64,000 nucleotides of DNA from Pomphorhynchus laevis. Lineage: Eukaryota; Acanthocephala; Palaeacanthocephala; Echinorhynchida; Pomphorhynchidae. Under the pieces are notes generated by a model. It ran no database searches, was not told the DNA's origin, and was given only the letters and a program-made list of their open reading frames with translations. A program made the translations under genes and the position numbers. Location of the stretch: the NCBI GenBank assembly GCA_012934845.2, contig WNNJ02000892.1:38798-102797 (forward strand), read 5' to 3'. This document shows, one piece after another, positions 33,589-42,838 of the stretch (within the stretch, counting starts at the first letter, position 1; every line of letters begins with the position of its first letter).

Positions 33589-36490
33589 TTGGTGAGTTTG
33601 GAGAGTTCTTCGAGGGATTCCATTTTACAATTAGGAAATCTAGCGCGCATTGATATCACGTCCAACATTACTACTCAATTACCCTCTGTTTCTGTTATTA
33701 GTGTCACCTATACTAATTTAAGGAGTATTTTACCAAAATTTGATAAACTTAAGGCATGGATCATCTTAAATAAACCAGCGATCCTGGCTCTCACTGATAC
33801 ATGGCTGCATCGTGATATCCCCCATGGTTTAATTGCTATTATGGGATATAATTTGGTGAGAGCTGATAGAGAGTCTCGGAAGGGTGGAGGTGTTGCGCTA
33901 TATATTACGAGATCCTTAAACATTACTTCCACTCGTAATTTTAAAAATGAACTGGGCACGTGTGAGTTTCTCTCAGTCATTGTTTCACACTTCGGAGGTC
34001 CCTTAGGTATTGCCGTGTGCTACAGGTCGCCGCAATCATCCGTATTGAGTAATGAATTCTCTACACTAATTAGTCACTGTTCTGAGCTTGAAGAATATCT
34101 ACTAGTTGGCGATTTTAATATACCCTCAGCTGGTCACATCGGGAATTATGTTTTGGATAGTAGTTCTTCCGAGTAAGATGTGGATTTGTTGAATTTTCTT
34201 ACAAATGATCTTATGTTAGAGCAACATGTGCTGTCACCCATCAGATTCGCGCAAAACCAGGAATCTTGTCTAGATTTGGTATTTTCCAAATTAATTACAA
34301 GTGTGGGTAATATGAGCTATCAGAGTCCTATTGGATTGAGCGATCATTGCATGATCTTATTCAATTATTTTTCTAGGTGTATGATCCCAAAACTGGAAAA
34401 TTTAATAGTGGCGAAAAGATCTTGGCAACAAATTGATGAAGACTCATTACGAGAGGCGGCACTAAGAACACCATTCAACTGTGCTAGTGAAGACATTGAG
34501 GTAAGGTGGCATGTTATTGAATCATGTCTAGTAGCTCTTGCAAATAAGTTTGCACCACTCCGTAGAGTACCAAAAGGTAAAGCTAAATACCCTCCTTGGT
34601 TTGACACTGAATTGCGATATGCTCTCAAACATAGGAATCGTCTATTTGAACAAAGCCGTCATCAGAATAATTTAAAAAAGCGGTATACAATGTTCCGAAA
34701 TTTCGTCAATCGCCTTAAGATTACAAAAAGGCAAAGTTTTGAAGATCAATTAGCTTTACAAATTGATACAGAACCAAAAAAATTTTGGGCTTATGTGAAA
34801 GGATCCAGAGCTCTGCTATCAGTATTTCATCTTTAAGAGACGGTAACACTCGAGTGACATCGCCAGACAGCATGGCAGAATTGTTTGCATCTGCTTTTGA
34901 ACTGACACCAGATCCTTTCTCTAGCATATGTGGAGATGCAGCATCACAACAGGTAGAAATTGTTTCTCCAGTTTTAACGATAACAGCACATGAGGTTTTT
35001 GTTGAATTGGCTAGGTTATCTAGATGATCAGCGGCATGCCCCGATGATATTCACCCCAACTTCTTAAGTTACTTGCTCCTGTTCTGGCTGAGCCATTAGC
35101 CTCCATATTTGAGCTGAGCTTGCGCATTTCGAACTTACCTGCTGCCTGGAAAAAAGCGATTGTAGTACCAATTTATAAAAATGGTGAAAAAGATGATCCG
35201 AATAACTATAGGGCAATAAGTCCAACTGGTGTTGTATGCAAAGTGATTGAGCGCATATTAAACATACGCTTATATGATCATTTGAGTTCGCTGAGAATTC
35301 TCAATAATGCACAGCATGGATTTCGCCCTCGGCGTTCATGTTCTACAAACTTATTACATGCTCGTGAAGATTGGGTTGGACATGTTGCTAACGTGTACTG
35401 TATCGACGTAATATTTCTTGACTTTAGTCGGGCTTTTGATAGGGTGGCCCACAAAATGCTAATTTCCACCCTTCAGTCTTATAAAGTCAATCGCTCCATT
35501 ATAAGCTGGATTCAAGATTTTCTTAAACATAGATCCTTTGCTGTTCGTGTAGGTCAATGCCTATCGTCTTATCGTCCTATCACCTCAGGAGTACCACAGG
35601 GATCAGTCTTAGGACCCTTGTTATTTAACATATTTATATATCAGCTACTAGATTTAATTGAGGATTGTAGTGTTTTAGCTTTTGCCGATGATGTAAAGGT
35701 ATGGAAATTGATTAAAACCAACAAGGATCGAAATGACTTTTAAAATATCCTAAACATTGTTTATCGATGGTCTTTAAATACTGGAGTTTCATTGAATATT
35801 AAAAAGTGTGCACCTATGAGATTAGGTCATAGCAATGTGAGTCAAGAATATTTTATTGGCGATGAGTTTGTTATTTCCACGCAGTCCGTTCTGGATCTTG
35901 GTATAATTGTTCAAAACAATCTGAAAACACGTGCTAACACTGATAGGATTTGTAACGCAGCAAGAAGAATGACCTATATTGTCAAAAATTGCTTTAAAGA
36001 TTTATCTCCCGTTTGTGTTGTGCGTTTATATAATGCTCTTATAAGACCGATATTAGAATGTGTCGCCAGTAGTCTTTCCGTGTACGCGTACAGAACTTGA
36101 TCAATTAGAGCGCATACTTCGACGGTTTACGAAATTATGTCCTCAGGTACGATATCTTCCCTATGAGGCACGAATAAAAAGTTTGAATATGCCGACAGTG
36201 CGTGAAAGGTTCCTTCTTTTCGACCTTCTAGCTATGTATCGACTAGTTAATAAAGATGAAAATTTTCTAGCAAATAGAGTTGAAATCAATGAACGTGATG
36301 GACGTAGAGGGTACTCGAAAGTACTAGTAGTACATGTGCACGGAAAATACCCTCGTCATTTCTGACTGTCTCATCGAGCGGTGAATATTTGGAATCGTCT
36401 TCCAGTTGATGTCGTTGCGATGCGTACAATCAATGAATTTAAATCCAATATAAATAACTGGATTCGAAATGAGAACGAATGGTGGTTGCT
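33589..36490 (+). pseudogene. LINE D copy 2 ORF2 (APE + RT), broken
   Basis: Same protein as copy 1: LTDTWLHRD, GGGVALYITRS, VGDFNIPSAG, SDHCMILF, then RT motifs including [27 protein letters not shown] and [10 protein letters not shown] (FADD near 35680), and the tail NIWNRLPVDVV. It shares with copy 1 the stop after the GDFN block (34174), the frame change near 34800-34830, and the stops near 35024-35080. It has private stops near 35741 and 36363 and a frame change near 36090. Unlike copy 1 it keeps the ~290-bp segment encoding TVRERFLLFDLLAMYR. Confidence 0.88.
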
Positions 36491-36639
36491 GCAGTACCCA
36501 TGGTTCTGATGTATGTACTGAATGATGTTTTTTGATTTTTTTCTTGTATTTATTTGTTTTTTTTATGTGAGCGGTCAAAACAGCCTTATGGCTATGACCT
36601 GTATTAATTTTTTTTAATAATCAACAATTTATTAAAAAT

Positions 36640-37225
36640 AATCATATTAACTTAGGTTCTCGCAAATGGGCCTCAAATTGAAACTTACGATCCAAGACTG
36701 GGCAATATAATACAAAAAAGTTTCTCAATGTGAAACAGTAGTTAACTCTGCCATCCGAATAGTCGCAGAGATCGTTCTTTGTGCACTAAAGCATAATCGC
36801 CTTCGTATGTCAGAAATGCAGTTTGCGTACGATTCTTCGCTTTTGATGGCAATATGTCATGCAGCTTTTCTTAATAAGAGATCCAATTCTCTCCCAATTC
36901 CAGTAGCAGTCGAAACAATGGCTGGTATGAAAATCCCATCCTCCACCAGTGAAACACGCTCGCCATATTTAGCCATCTTGCGATTTGAATGATAGTCGAA
37001 TGTGGAACTGACAGTTTGGTGAGCATAGGATGGAGCTAAATGGTTGAAAAAGCAAATGTCGACATAAGATCGCTCCATCCTACCCTCTGAAAAATTCATA
37101 CACACAATGTCCATTCTCGCAGATCTATCCCTCGTTGTGGTGCTAGATGCAAACACTATACCCTCATCTACTGGTCGTAATTTCACTTCCCGATCCATGC
37201 GATCATGCACCTCACTTAGTATCGA
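36640..37225 (-). mobile_element. RT-REL fragment, nuclease part, subfamily 3
   Basis: The minus frame 37210-36857 encodes ARMDIVCMNFSEGRMERSYVDI (likely PD-(D/E)xK core), KMAKYGERVSLVEDGIFIPA and IVSTATGIGREL, continuing to RRRLCFSAQRTISATIRMAE near 36720. It aligns block by block with the nuclease regions at 15128-15562 and 39951-40445 but is clearly diverged from both. The RT and zinc part are missing. At 37216-37277 a 20-bp motif ('cagtatcgagccgatactaa') is repeated twice. Confidence 0.7.
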
Positions 37226-37284
37226 GCCGATACTAACCAGTATACTAACCAGGTCAGTATCGAGCCGATACTAACCTGTATTAA

Positions 37285-38930
37285 TAATAATGTGTACGGC
37301 TTGTCTTCTTCACTTAAGTGAATCTAATAATATGCTTTTGACAAGTCGACTGTTGTAAAAACTGAATTACACGCAATCTTCGTTATCAAATCTTCAATGT
37401 TAGGTAATGGGTAGGCATCCAACATCGTGTATTTGTTCATTATACGAGAATATTATATTAACATTTGCGTTTTTTTTTCTTTGATTTGAAACAACTAGAG
37501 CTTTGCCCTCCAAGGCGACCGACTCTCTTCAATAATATCTCGCTTCAACAGTAGTTCGATTTCGGGCTGATGAACTTGGCATTTTTGTGGGTTTAGCGAC
37601 GAGATTTGGTATAAATGGGATGTAGATTTTTTGGTATATCAGGAAAAAGTAATCGGATCAACATGCATTGCATCAGATGTGCATAAAGCGGCTAAAGTGA
37701 TGCCAGGCTCTCGACTATTAAATTGAAAGGTAACGTGCGCGAGTCGTGTTAGGAAATCTCGACCAAGAATCACAGGTGAGCATAAACTTGGCATAATAAA
37801 ACATCAAGTATTTGCAAATACTCTATTCATGAAACGAATTGTAACATTTCAAGCATGGCTTACAAGAACGAAATGGGAAGATGAAGCTAATTGAAAACGT
37901 TTATTATAACATATTCGTTTCAGTGTTAGAGAATTTGCTACAAATTCATCCATGAAGGTATCGCTACTTCCAGTGTCAACAAGAGTATTAAGGTTATTGT
38001 TATCAATTGAGATTGTTTAAAGGTTGTTAAACATTAATTGGTCGGAACCATTAATTGAGCACAGAGCAGCAGAGAAGGTAGTTGGTTCATTATTCTTTCT
38101 TGATTTGCATGATGACGAAAAGTGCTTAGTTTTACGAAACGTATGGCAAACAGAGTTTCGAGGTGGACATTAGATAAGCGGATGTTAAACTCGACCACAA
38201 AAGTAGCATCATGTGTTGTTATTAAGCCTGTTTGTATTTCCAGAAAATCGTTGGGCCACGGCTAGATTAGGATCATTCGTCAAGTTATCTGTGATATCGA
38301 TTAAATTTTGTTTAGTTGCCAGGCTGGCAAGGGTTTGTTCTGTTGAAGAGAATACAGCTGCTTGCGAATTAGTCGCTTCGAGGGATTTAGCAATTGAAAT
38401 CAAATCGTTCAAATCGGATTTGCAAGATTCTAGTAATATGATAATCGTTGTCTGATATAAGAACTATGTAGTCCCTGAATAAATGTGTCGGCTATATGCT
38501 CGTTTCGATTTGTTATCGCATCTACTGCTTTGAAGTCACATGAATTTGCAAGTTGTTCCAGCTGACGTATATATTTCTCGATGAAAATTTACGGGTCCTG
38601 ACGACAGGTATGTAATTGAAAGCGACTGAAAATTAGATTGACTGGTTTAGTGAAAACGAAATCAAGTATCTTTATTGCGTCATTGAAAGTTGTGCAATCT
38701 TTTATAAGTCGAAATATTCTTGTAGATACCTGGTTTATCAGGAGAAAAAGTTTAACATCCTCTGAAGAATATGCTTGCAAAGACGGATAGTTCACAATTA
38801 TCCGTTTCCAATGTGCCCAATGTTCTTTGGAATCGCTATCGTCAGAATGGATTGACAGCATGTTATATACCAAGACTTTGTCCATTTCTTCGAATACACT
38901 AATCTGTTGAATAGAGTGTCGTAATCGAGT
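37285..38930 (-). mobile_element. Ty3/gypsy LTR-retrotransposon fossil (gag to RT)
   Basis: On the minus strand, parts appear in the expected order: a gag region (about 38885-38210), an aspartic-protease region (about 38000-37700), and the start of an RT with the family's TVDLSKAYY-type block (about 37330-37400). No LTRs were recognised, and the element ends before integrase. It is clearly broken, with many breaks, and looks old. An integrase fossil of the same superfamily at 53.7-54.6 kb is on the other strand, and I cannot tell whether it is the same family. Confidence 0.75.
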
Positions 38931-38969
38931 AAATCGAGTAGACTTAAATAGGGTTTTTATTCAACAGAT
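38902..38969. repeat. 12-bp inverted repeat
   Basis: ATCTGTTGAATA (38902-38913) and TATTCAACAGAT (38958-38969) are perfect complements separated by 44 bases, at the upstream edge of the gypsy fossil. Significance unknown. Confidence 0.6.
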
Positions 38970-39019
38970 CTACAAAAATAGTTAGTAAACGATTATAAGT
39001 AGTTGATAACATTCTTTTA

Positions 39020-39470
39020 AGTTAAATATCATAACAATAATGAAATATTAAGAATTGCCATAATATTCTACGATATTGGTTTTCTTCAAAATTATTTAAA
39101 TAATTTAATGGATGCATATTTTAAACTAGGTTATCATAAAAATACAATCAAACAGAAAATATTTAAATATATAATTCAACAAAATATTACTTAAAAACTC
39201 TTATACTTATAAACTCTTAAACGGAAAATTTTTATATGTGGATATAAATAATATCTTTGTATTAGAATAAAATACATGATGATCAAATGTCATCTGAATA
39301 AATGCGTCATTAACATGTATTTGGCTCCGATGCTATGTTTGGTCGAGAAATAGGAGACAAAACTTGATTAATAGCAGTTCCTTCTGATTACATCTAATCC
39401 TTATTCTGATACATCGTATGTTATTTATAAGTCAATTCATAAAAATTGACTTATTTCATGCGGAATGGTC
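39020..39470 (+). mobile_element. Naiad 3' end (RT tail and terminal repeat)
   Basis: It matches 59445-59860: the end of the RT frame ('gatgcatattttaaactagg', 'aaaatttttatatg'), then the terminal repeat with TTTGGCTCCGATGCTATG, ATAGGAGACAAAACTTGATT and TTCTGATACATCG. Here the GGCTCC/GGAG pair replaces the CCCC/GGGG of other copies. Confidence 0.75.
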
Positions 39471-39539
39471 CCTGTATGTTTTAAAATGAAAAGGCGTTCC
39501 TGTATGTTTTAAAATAGGAGCATTTGCGGGACCACGCAC

Positions 39540-39935
39540 GGTGGGACCACCCGCAATTGGAGCATAAGGGAGATAGGAACATCTCTACCCTGATTCAAGG
39601 CTTTGTCACGAGGTGCCGCAGTCCCCGCAAGTTCTTGATCTTAAACAGCTTGAGGACCAGTGCCTCCATTCATGGCACTAGTTACAATGAGGGTAAGTGA
39701 AATTATCCGAAGAAAGTAGCTCAAAATCCAGATTATAAACCAATAACGGGTTGAGGTTTGAGTTTGACAGAAGATCAGCTTGCTCCAAGGGGGCTGAACC
39801 GAACCCTATCGGGAGAAGGAAGCCACTCTTCCCAATGAGTTGCCGAAAGTTGAAAATCTTGAAACGCGACTTTAAATCAGCAACGTTGGTTTCATCAAGG
39901 TGAGACGGTAGGTTGGTAATGTTAATTACCAACCT
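39540..39935 (-). mobile_element. diverged LINE B-like ORF1 fragment
   Basis: The minus frame encodes NITNLPSHLDETNVADLKSR, FRQLIGKSGFLLPIGF, GSAPLEQADLLSNSN and FTYPHCN, aligning with LINE B ORF1 (VSNLPCSMEEED ... LTYPHCSRC). Downstream (about 39670-39600) the zinc knuckles are recognisable but carry stops. Sequence divergence from copies 1 and 3 is high, so it is an older subfamily. Confidence 0.75.
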
Positions 39936-39939
39936 ACCG
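39906..39939. repeat. perfect 15-bp hairpin at an element junction
   Basis: CGGTAGGTTGGTAAT (39906-39920) and its exact complement (39925-39939) are separated by GTTA. The hairpin lies precisely between the LINE B-like fragment and the REL fragment, so part of one arm was probably copied in inverse orientation when the two were joined. Confidence 0.85.
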
Positions 39940-39942
39940 TAG

Positions 39943-40568
39943 GTTAGAACTTGTGCAAGTGCGGTTCAAGTTTAGATATGCCACACGCTATGAGCTGCAA
40001 GAAAGGCGGGCTTCCTACGATCAGGCACGATTCGATTCGTAATTTTATGGCAAGCATCATTTCGGATGTGTTTCCTTGTGTGGAAATTGAACCAACATTA
40101 TCTCAAGTGCCGACCGGATTTTCGATGGAATCAACTACAACGACTCTAGATTCGAATGCACGATTGGACATTTCATGTATGGGGTTAAGAGGATCAAGAT
40201 TTGAGCGGACATTTTTTGATGTCACTATCTTCTCTACAGTTAATCAATCTTATGTCAACCGCATCCCATCTTCTTCGTTTCAATGTAAGGAATTAAGGAA
40301 GGTAGCCAAATACGAAGAACGTGTACGCGGAATCGAACGTGGATCATTCATTCCGTTAGTATTTTCGACAGTGGGGGGTTTTGGCGGTGATGCTGGAAGA
40401 CTTATCAAGACGATTACTACGGCGATGTCACAGAAAAGCACTTAAACTTACTCAGACAATGTTACGAAGATAAAGAGGTGGTTGTCTTTTGAACTTGCGC
40501 GTGCATCATTTGCTTGCATGCGCGCGGCACGGTCGACCTGTGGAAGGGCGACTTTTTCAACTTAAGAA
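39943..40568 (+). mobile_element. RT-REL fragment, nuclease part, subfamily 2
   Basis: The frame 39951-40445 encodes the zinc-binding CKCGSSLDMPHAMSCKKGG with RHDSIRNFMAS (the CCHC plus RH motif that precedes the nuclease), then ARLDISCMGLRGSRFERTFFDV, KYEERVRGIERGSFIPLVFS and LIKTITTAM. After one stop (40443) the helical C-terminus follows (WLSFELARASFACMRAARS), ending at about 40568. Only the last ~200 residues remain, with a single stop near the end. It is closest to the R1 element at 15-16 kb. Confidence 0.78.
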
Positions 40569-40799
40569 AAAAACTGACTAACTTAATCAGTTTTTCATGT
40601 AATATTTACCATGGTATTATACATTACGGCCCATTTAAGGGTAACGATTTTTGTACATTCTTGAATAAATAAGTATCATTAAAAAAGTAAAATAATAGTA
40701 ATAATATAATAGTAATAAAATAACAGTATTTAAATTAAATATTCATAAATATATAAGGAGAGTGAGACCATTCCGCGTGAATTTCTTGTAAAACATGTA

Positions 40800-40866
40800 A
40801 GCCAGACGCGAAAGAATGACGAATGCCGTTTCGTCATCACAATGACTCATCAGTGCCAGATCCCTC
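40800..40866 (-). ncRNA. hammerhead ribozyme-like core, best copy
   Basis: On the minus strand: CTGATGA (40853-40847), helix II GTCAT/ATGAC with loop TGTG (40846-40833), GAAA (40832-40829), helix III ACG/CGT closing a five-base loop (40829-40819), then the predicted cleavage C at 40818. All invariant core bases of the hammerhead are present in canonical order. Helix I is not convincing: the flanking bases at positions 1.1/2.1 do not pair, and an alternative GTC further on gives only a few pairs. Self-cleavage might need a dimer or be weak. Confidence 0.65.
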
Positions 40867-41041
40867 CCACTACTGGATGCAGAGGAGGACTGGCAGACGG
40901 CAATTAATGAATGAATCAATGTGAATGATGTACTAAAAAATTACTAGTAACATCATCGAGTACTAAATCAGTACTACAGCTTCACCAAAAAAGATCATTA
41001 GCAAAAGCACTGGCAAATGCCAGCGCAGGTCTCTTTAATAT

Positions 41042-41206
41042 CGGCTAATTTTTATGGGTTAACTTTTATCGGTTAACTTTTATCGGCTAACTTTTATCGG
41101 CTAACTTTTATCGGCTAACTTTTATCGGCTAACTTTTATCGGCTAACTTTTATCGGCTAACTTTTATCGGCTAACTTTTATCGGCTAACTTTTATCGGCT
41201 AACTTT
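41042..41206. repeat. 14-bp minisatellite at the palindrome centre
   Basis: About twelve copies of CGGCTAACTTTTAT, nearly perfect after the first three. The same 14-mer, reversed, occurs once at each A/B module junction (41338-41349, 41650-41664), so the array is an expansion of a normal part of the unit. Confidence 0.9.
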
Positions 41207-41238
41207 AATTGCCAGTCCTCCTCTGCATCCAGTAGTGG

Positions 41239-41306
41239 GAGGGATCTGGCACTGATGAGTCATTGTGATGACGAAATGGCATTCGTCATTCTTTCGCGTC
41301 TGGCTT
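41239..41306 (+). ncRNA. hammerhead ribozyme-like core, direct copy 1
   Basis: CTGATGA 41252-41258, GTCAT/ATGAC hairpin 41259-41272, GAAA 41273-41276, then TGGCATTCGTC. The core is intact; one helix III pair becomes a T-G wobble at 41277. Predicted cleavage follows C 41287. Confidence 0.6.
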
Positions 41307-41542
41307 ACATGTTTTACAAGAAATTTACGCGGAATGGTCTCACTCTTCTTAAATAAAAGTTAGCCGAAATTAAAGAGACCTGCGCTGGCATTTGCCAGTG
41401 CTTTTGCTAATGATCTTTTTTGGTGAAGCTGTAGTACTGATTTAGTACTCGATGATGTTACTAGTAATTTTCTAGTACATCATTTACATTGATTCATTCA
41501 TTTATTGCCGTCTGTCAGTCCTCCTCTGCATCCAGTAGTGGG

Positions 41543-41610
41543 AGGGATCTGGCACTGGTGAGTCATTGTGATGAAGAAACGGCATTCGTCATTCTTTCGC
41601 GTTTGACTTA
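41543..41610 (+). ncRNA. hammerhead-like core, degenerate copy
   Basis: CTGGTGA (41556-41562) replaces the core CTGATGA, and helix II loses its base pair next to GAAA. The GAAACGGCATTCGTC part is kept. Probably inactive. Confidence 0.5.
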
Positions 41611-41844
41611 CATGTTTTACAAGAAATTCACGCGGAATGGTCTCACTCTCCTTAACTAAAAGTTAGCCGATATTAAAGAGATCTGCGCTGACATTTGCCC
41701 GTGCTTTTGCTAATGATTCTTTTTGGTGAAGCTGTAGTACTGATTTAGTACTCGATGATGTTACTAGTAATTTTCTAGTACATAATCCACATTGATTCAT
41801 TCATTGATTGCCGTATGACAGTCCTACTCTGCATCCAGTAGTGG

Positions 41845-41912
41845 GAGGGATCTGGCACTGATGAGTCGTTGTGATGAAGAAACGGTATTCGTCATTCTTT
41901 CGCGTCTGGCTT
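41845..41912 (+). ncRNA. hammerhead-like core, direct copy 3
   Basis: CTGATGA 41858-41864 and GAAACGGTATTCGTC are kept. Helix II (GTCGT/ATGAA) is weakened by a G-A mismatch and a wobble. Likely weak or inactive. Confidence 0.5.
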
Positions 41913-41930
41913 ACATGTTATAAATATATA

Positions 41931-42290
41931 TAAATAAAATATTTTTCATATAAAAGAAAATAATAATGAAATAAAATAATTTTTTTAACGATATAATTTA
42001 TTTACAGTTTAATAATATTAAACTGTAAATTGAACGTGGCACGCATTTGCCACGTTCAAATAAATCTTTTTTAAGCATACATGCAGAAGATGTAAAAACA
42101 AGCTTATTTCAGATGAATGTCTCAATGAATCGGAGCGCGATATTAGCCCGGTACATATGATTAATATTAAAAAAATAAAGAAAAATAAAGAAAAAATAAA
42201 TGCCTATCACTTTTTCTTAATAGTAAATATTATATTTATTATATTACGATATTAATTTTTTTCTTTACAGTATAATAATATTAAAATTGT
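41931..42290 (+). other. AT-rich spacer with a LINE E 3' end scrap
   Basis: At about 42033-42078 the sequence ACGTGGCACGCATTTGCCACGT followed by AAATAAAT and a T run matches the 3' end of LINE E (22090-22134). The rest is AT-rich without a gene. Confidence 0.6.
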
Positions 42291-42299
42291 CTTAACTAA

Positions 42300-42445
42300 A
42301 TTATAAAATCTTGATCTTTGTTATAGCCCATAAAATCCTTAGCCGGCTTTACTTCTCCCAGATTGTATGTAAAACGCTCGTGTGGAAGGAGGGGCTCGTA
42401 GACAATTTGATGCTGTTCTGACAATGGATAATACTAATTTTGTTT
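42300..42445 (-). other. possible short coding remnant
   Basis: The minus strand holds an open stretch of ~40 codons (YEPLLPHERFTYNLG, EVKPAKDFMGYNKDQD) ending at about 42305. It is less AT-rich than its surroundings and has a coding-like feel, and it lies in the same direction as the lipase-like frame. It could be a further exon or unrelated. No family recognised. Confidence 0.3.
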
Positions 42446-42517
42446 TATACATACAACATCTAAACAATCAATATACAGTTCAAATAAATAAAAATAAAGA
42501 TAAATAAAATTTTAAGG

Positions 42518-42838
42518 AAAAACAGCGTCGCTATTCTTTTGATTCCGCCTTATCCGTGGACTTGTCTGCCTTTGACGTCTCCCCGTCCACGTTGCTGGAT
42601 TCGGCAAGCTGTTGCAAGGTGTCTACATATTTGTCGGCATTTCGTACAGTCACGGTCCTCCGAGGCGGTAAGAAAAACAGCGTCGTTGTCCTCCTCTGTT
42701 GCTGCCACATCCGTCGACTTCTCTGCCTTTGACGTCTTTCCGTTCCCCTTGCTGGATTCGGCAGGCTGTTGAGTGGCGTTCGCGGACACATATTTGTCGG
42801 CATCTCGTACAGTCCCGGTCCTCCGAGGCGGATTGAAT
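42518..42838. repeat. 155-bp tandem repeat in the tail of the chimeric frame
   Basis: Two copies (starting at the AAAAACAGCGTCG motif at 42518 and 42673) are ~80% identical. On the minus strand each encodes a version of R-T-x-T-V-R-x-A-D-K-Y-V followed by AESS and TSKAxKSTD. Because 155 is not a multiple of three, the two copies read in different frames, so one is out of frame in any single protein. Confidence 0.75.

Larger units (their letters stand above)
26625..36605 (+). mobile_element. LINE D copy 2, split by two nested LINEs
   Basis: The element is in three pieces: 26625-27221 (5' UTR and ORF1 start), 31085-31828 (rest of ORF1), and about 33518-36605 (ORF1 end, ORF2, 3' UTR). LINE B occupies 27222-31084 and LINE A copy 2 with associated debris 31829-33517. 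The outer sequence matches copy 1 at 8575-12725 in inverse orientation. The 3' UTR ends 'ggctatgacctgta' followed by T/A-rich tail. The order of events read from nesting is D, then B and A. Confidence 0.9.
40757..41930. repeat. palindromic ~303-bp satellite with hammerhead cores
   Basis: A unit of two modules (A, with the ribozyme core, ~145 bp; B, ~125 bp) appears as A'1-B'1-A'2-B'2-A'3 on the plus strand (41209-41930), with core spacings of 304 and 302 bases. One further B-A pair lies in inverse orientation at 40757-41046. Between the arms is a 14-bp minisatellite (41042-41206). Arms are ~95% identical by eye. No protein is encoded. Units of ~300 bp in tandem with a hammerhead fit animal retrozymes and the Schistosoma/newt hammerhead satellites. 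Confidence 0.85.

Noticed and set aside
40620-40760. AT-rich segment before the palindrome as an origin or scaffold attachment site
   Set aside because: No specific motif beyond AT-richness, which is general here.
41042-41206. Regular 14-bp array as a CRISPR-like structure
   Set aside because: There are no spacers, the unit is too short, and the same 14-mer is part of the neighbouring satellite unit. It is a minisatellite.
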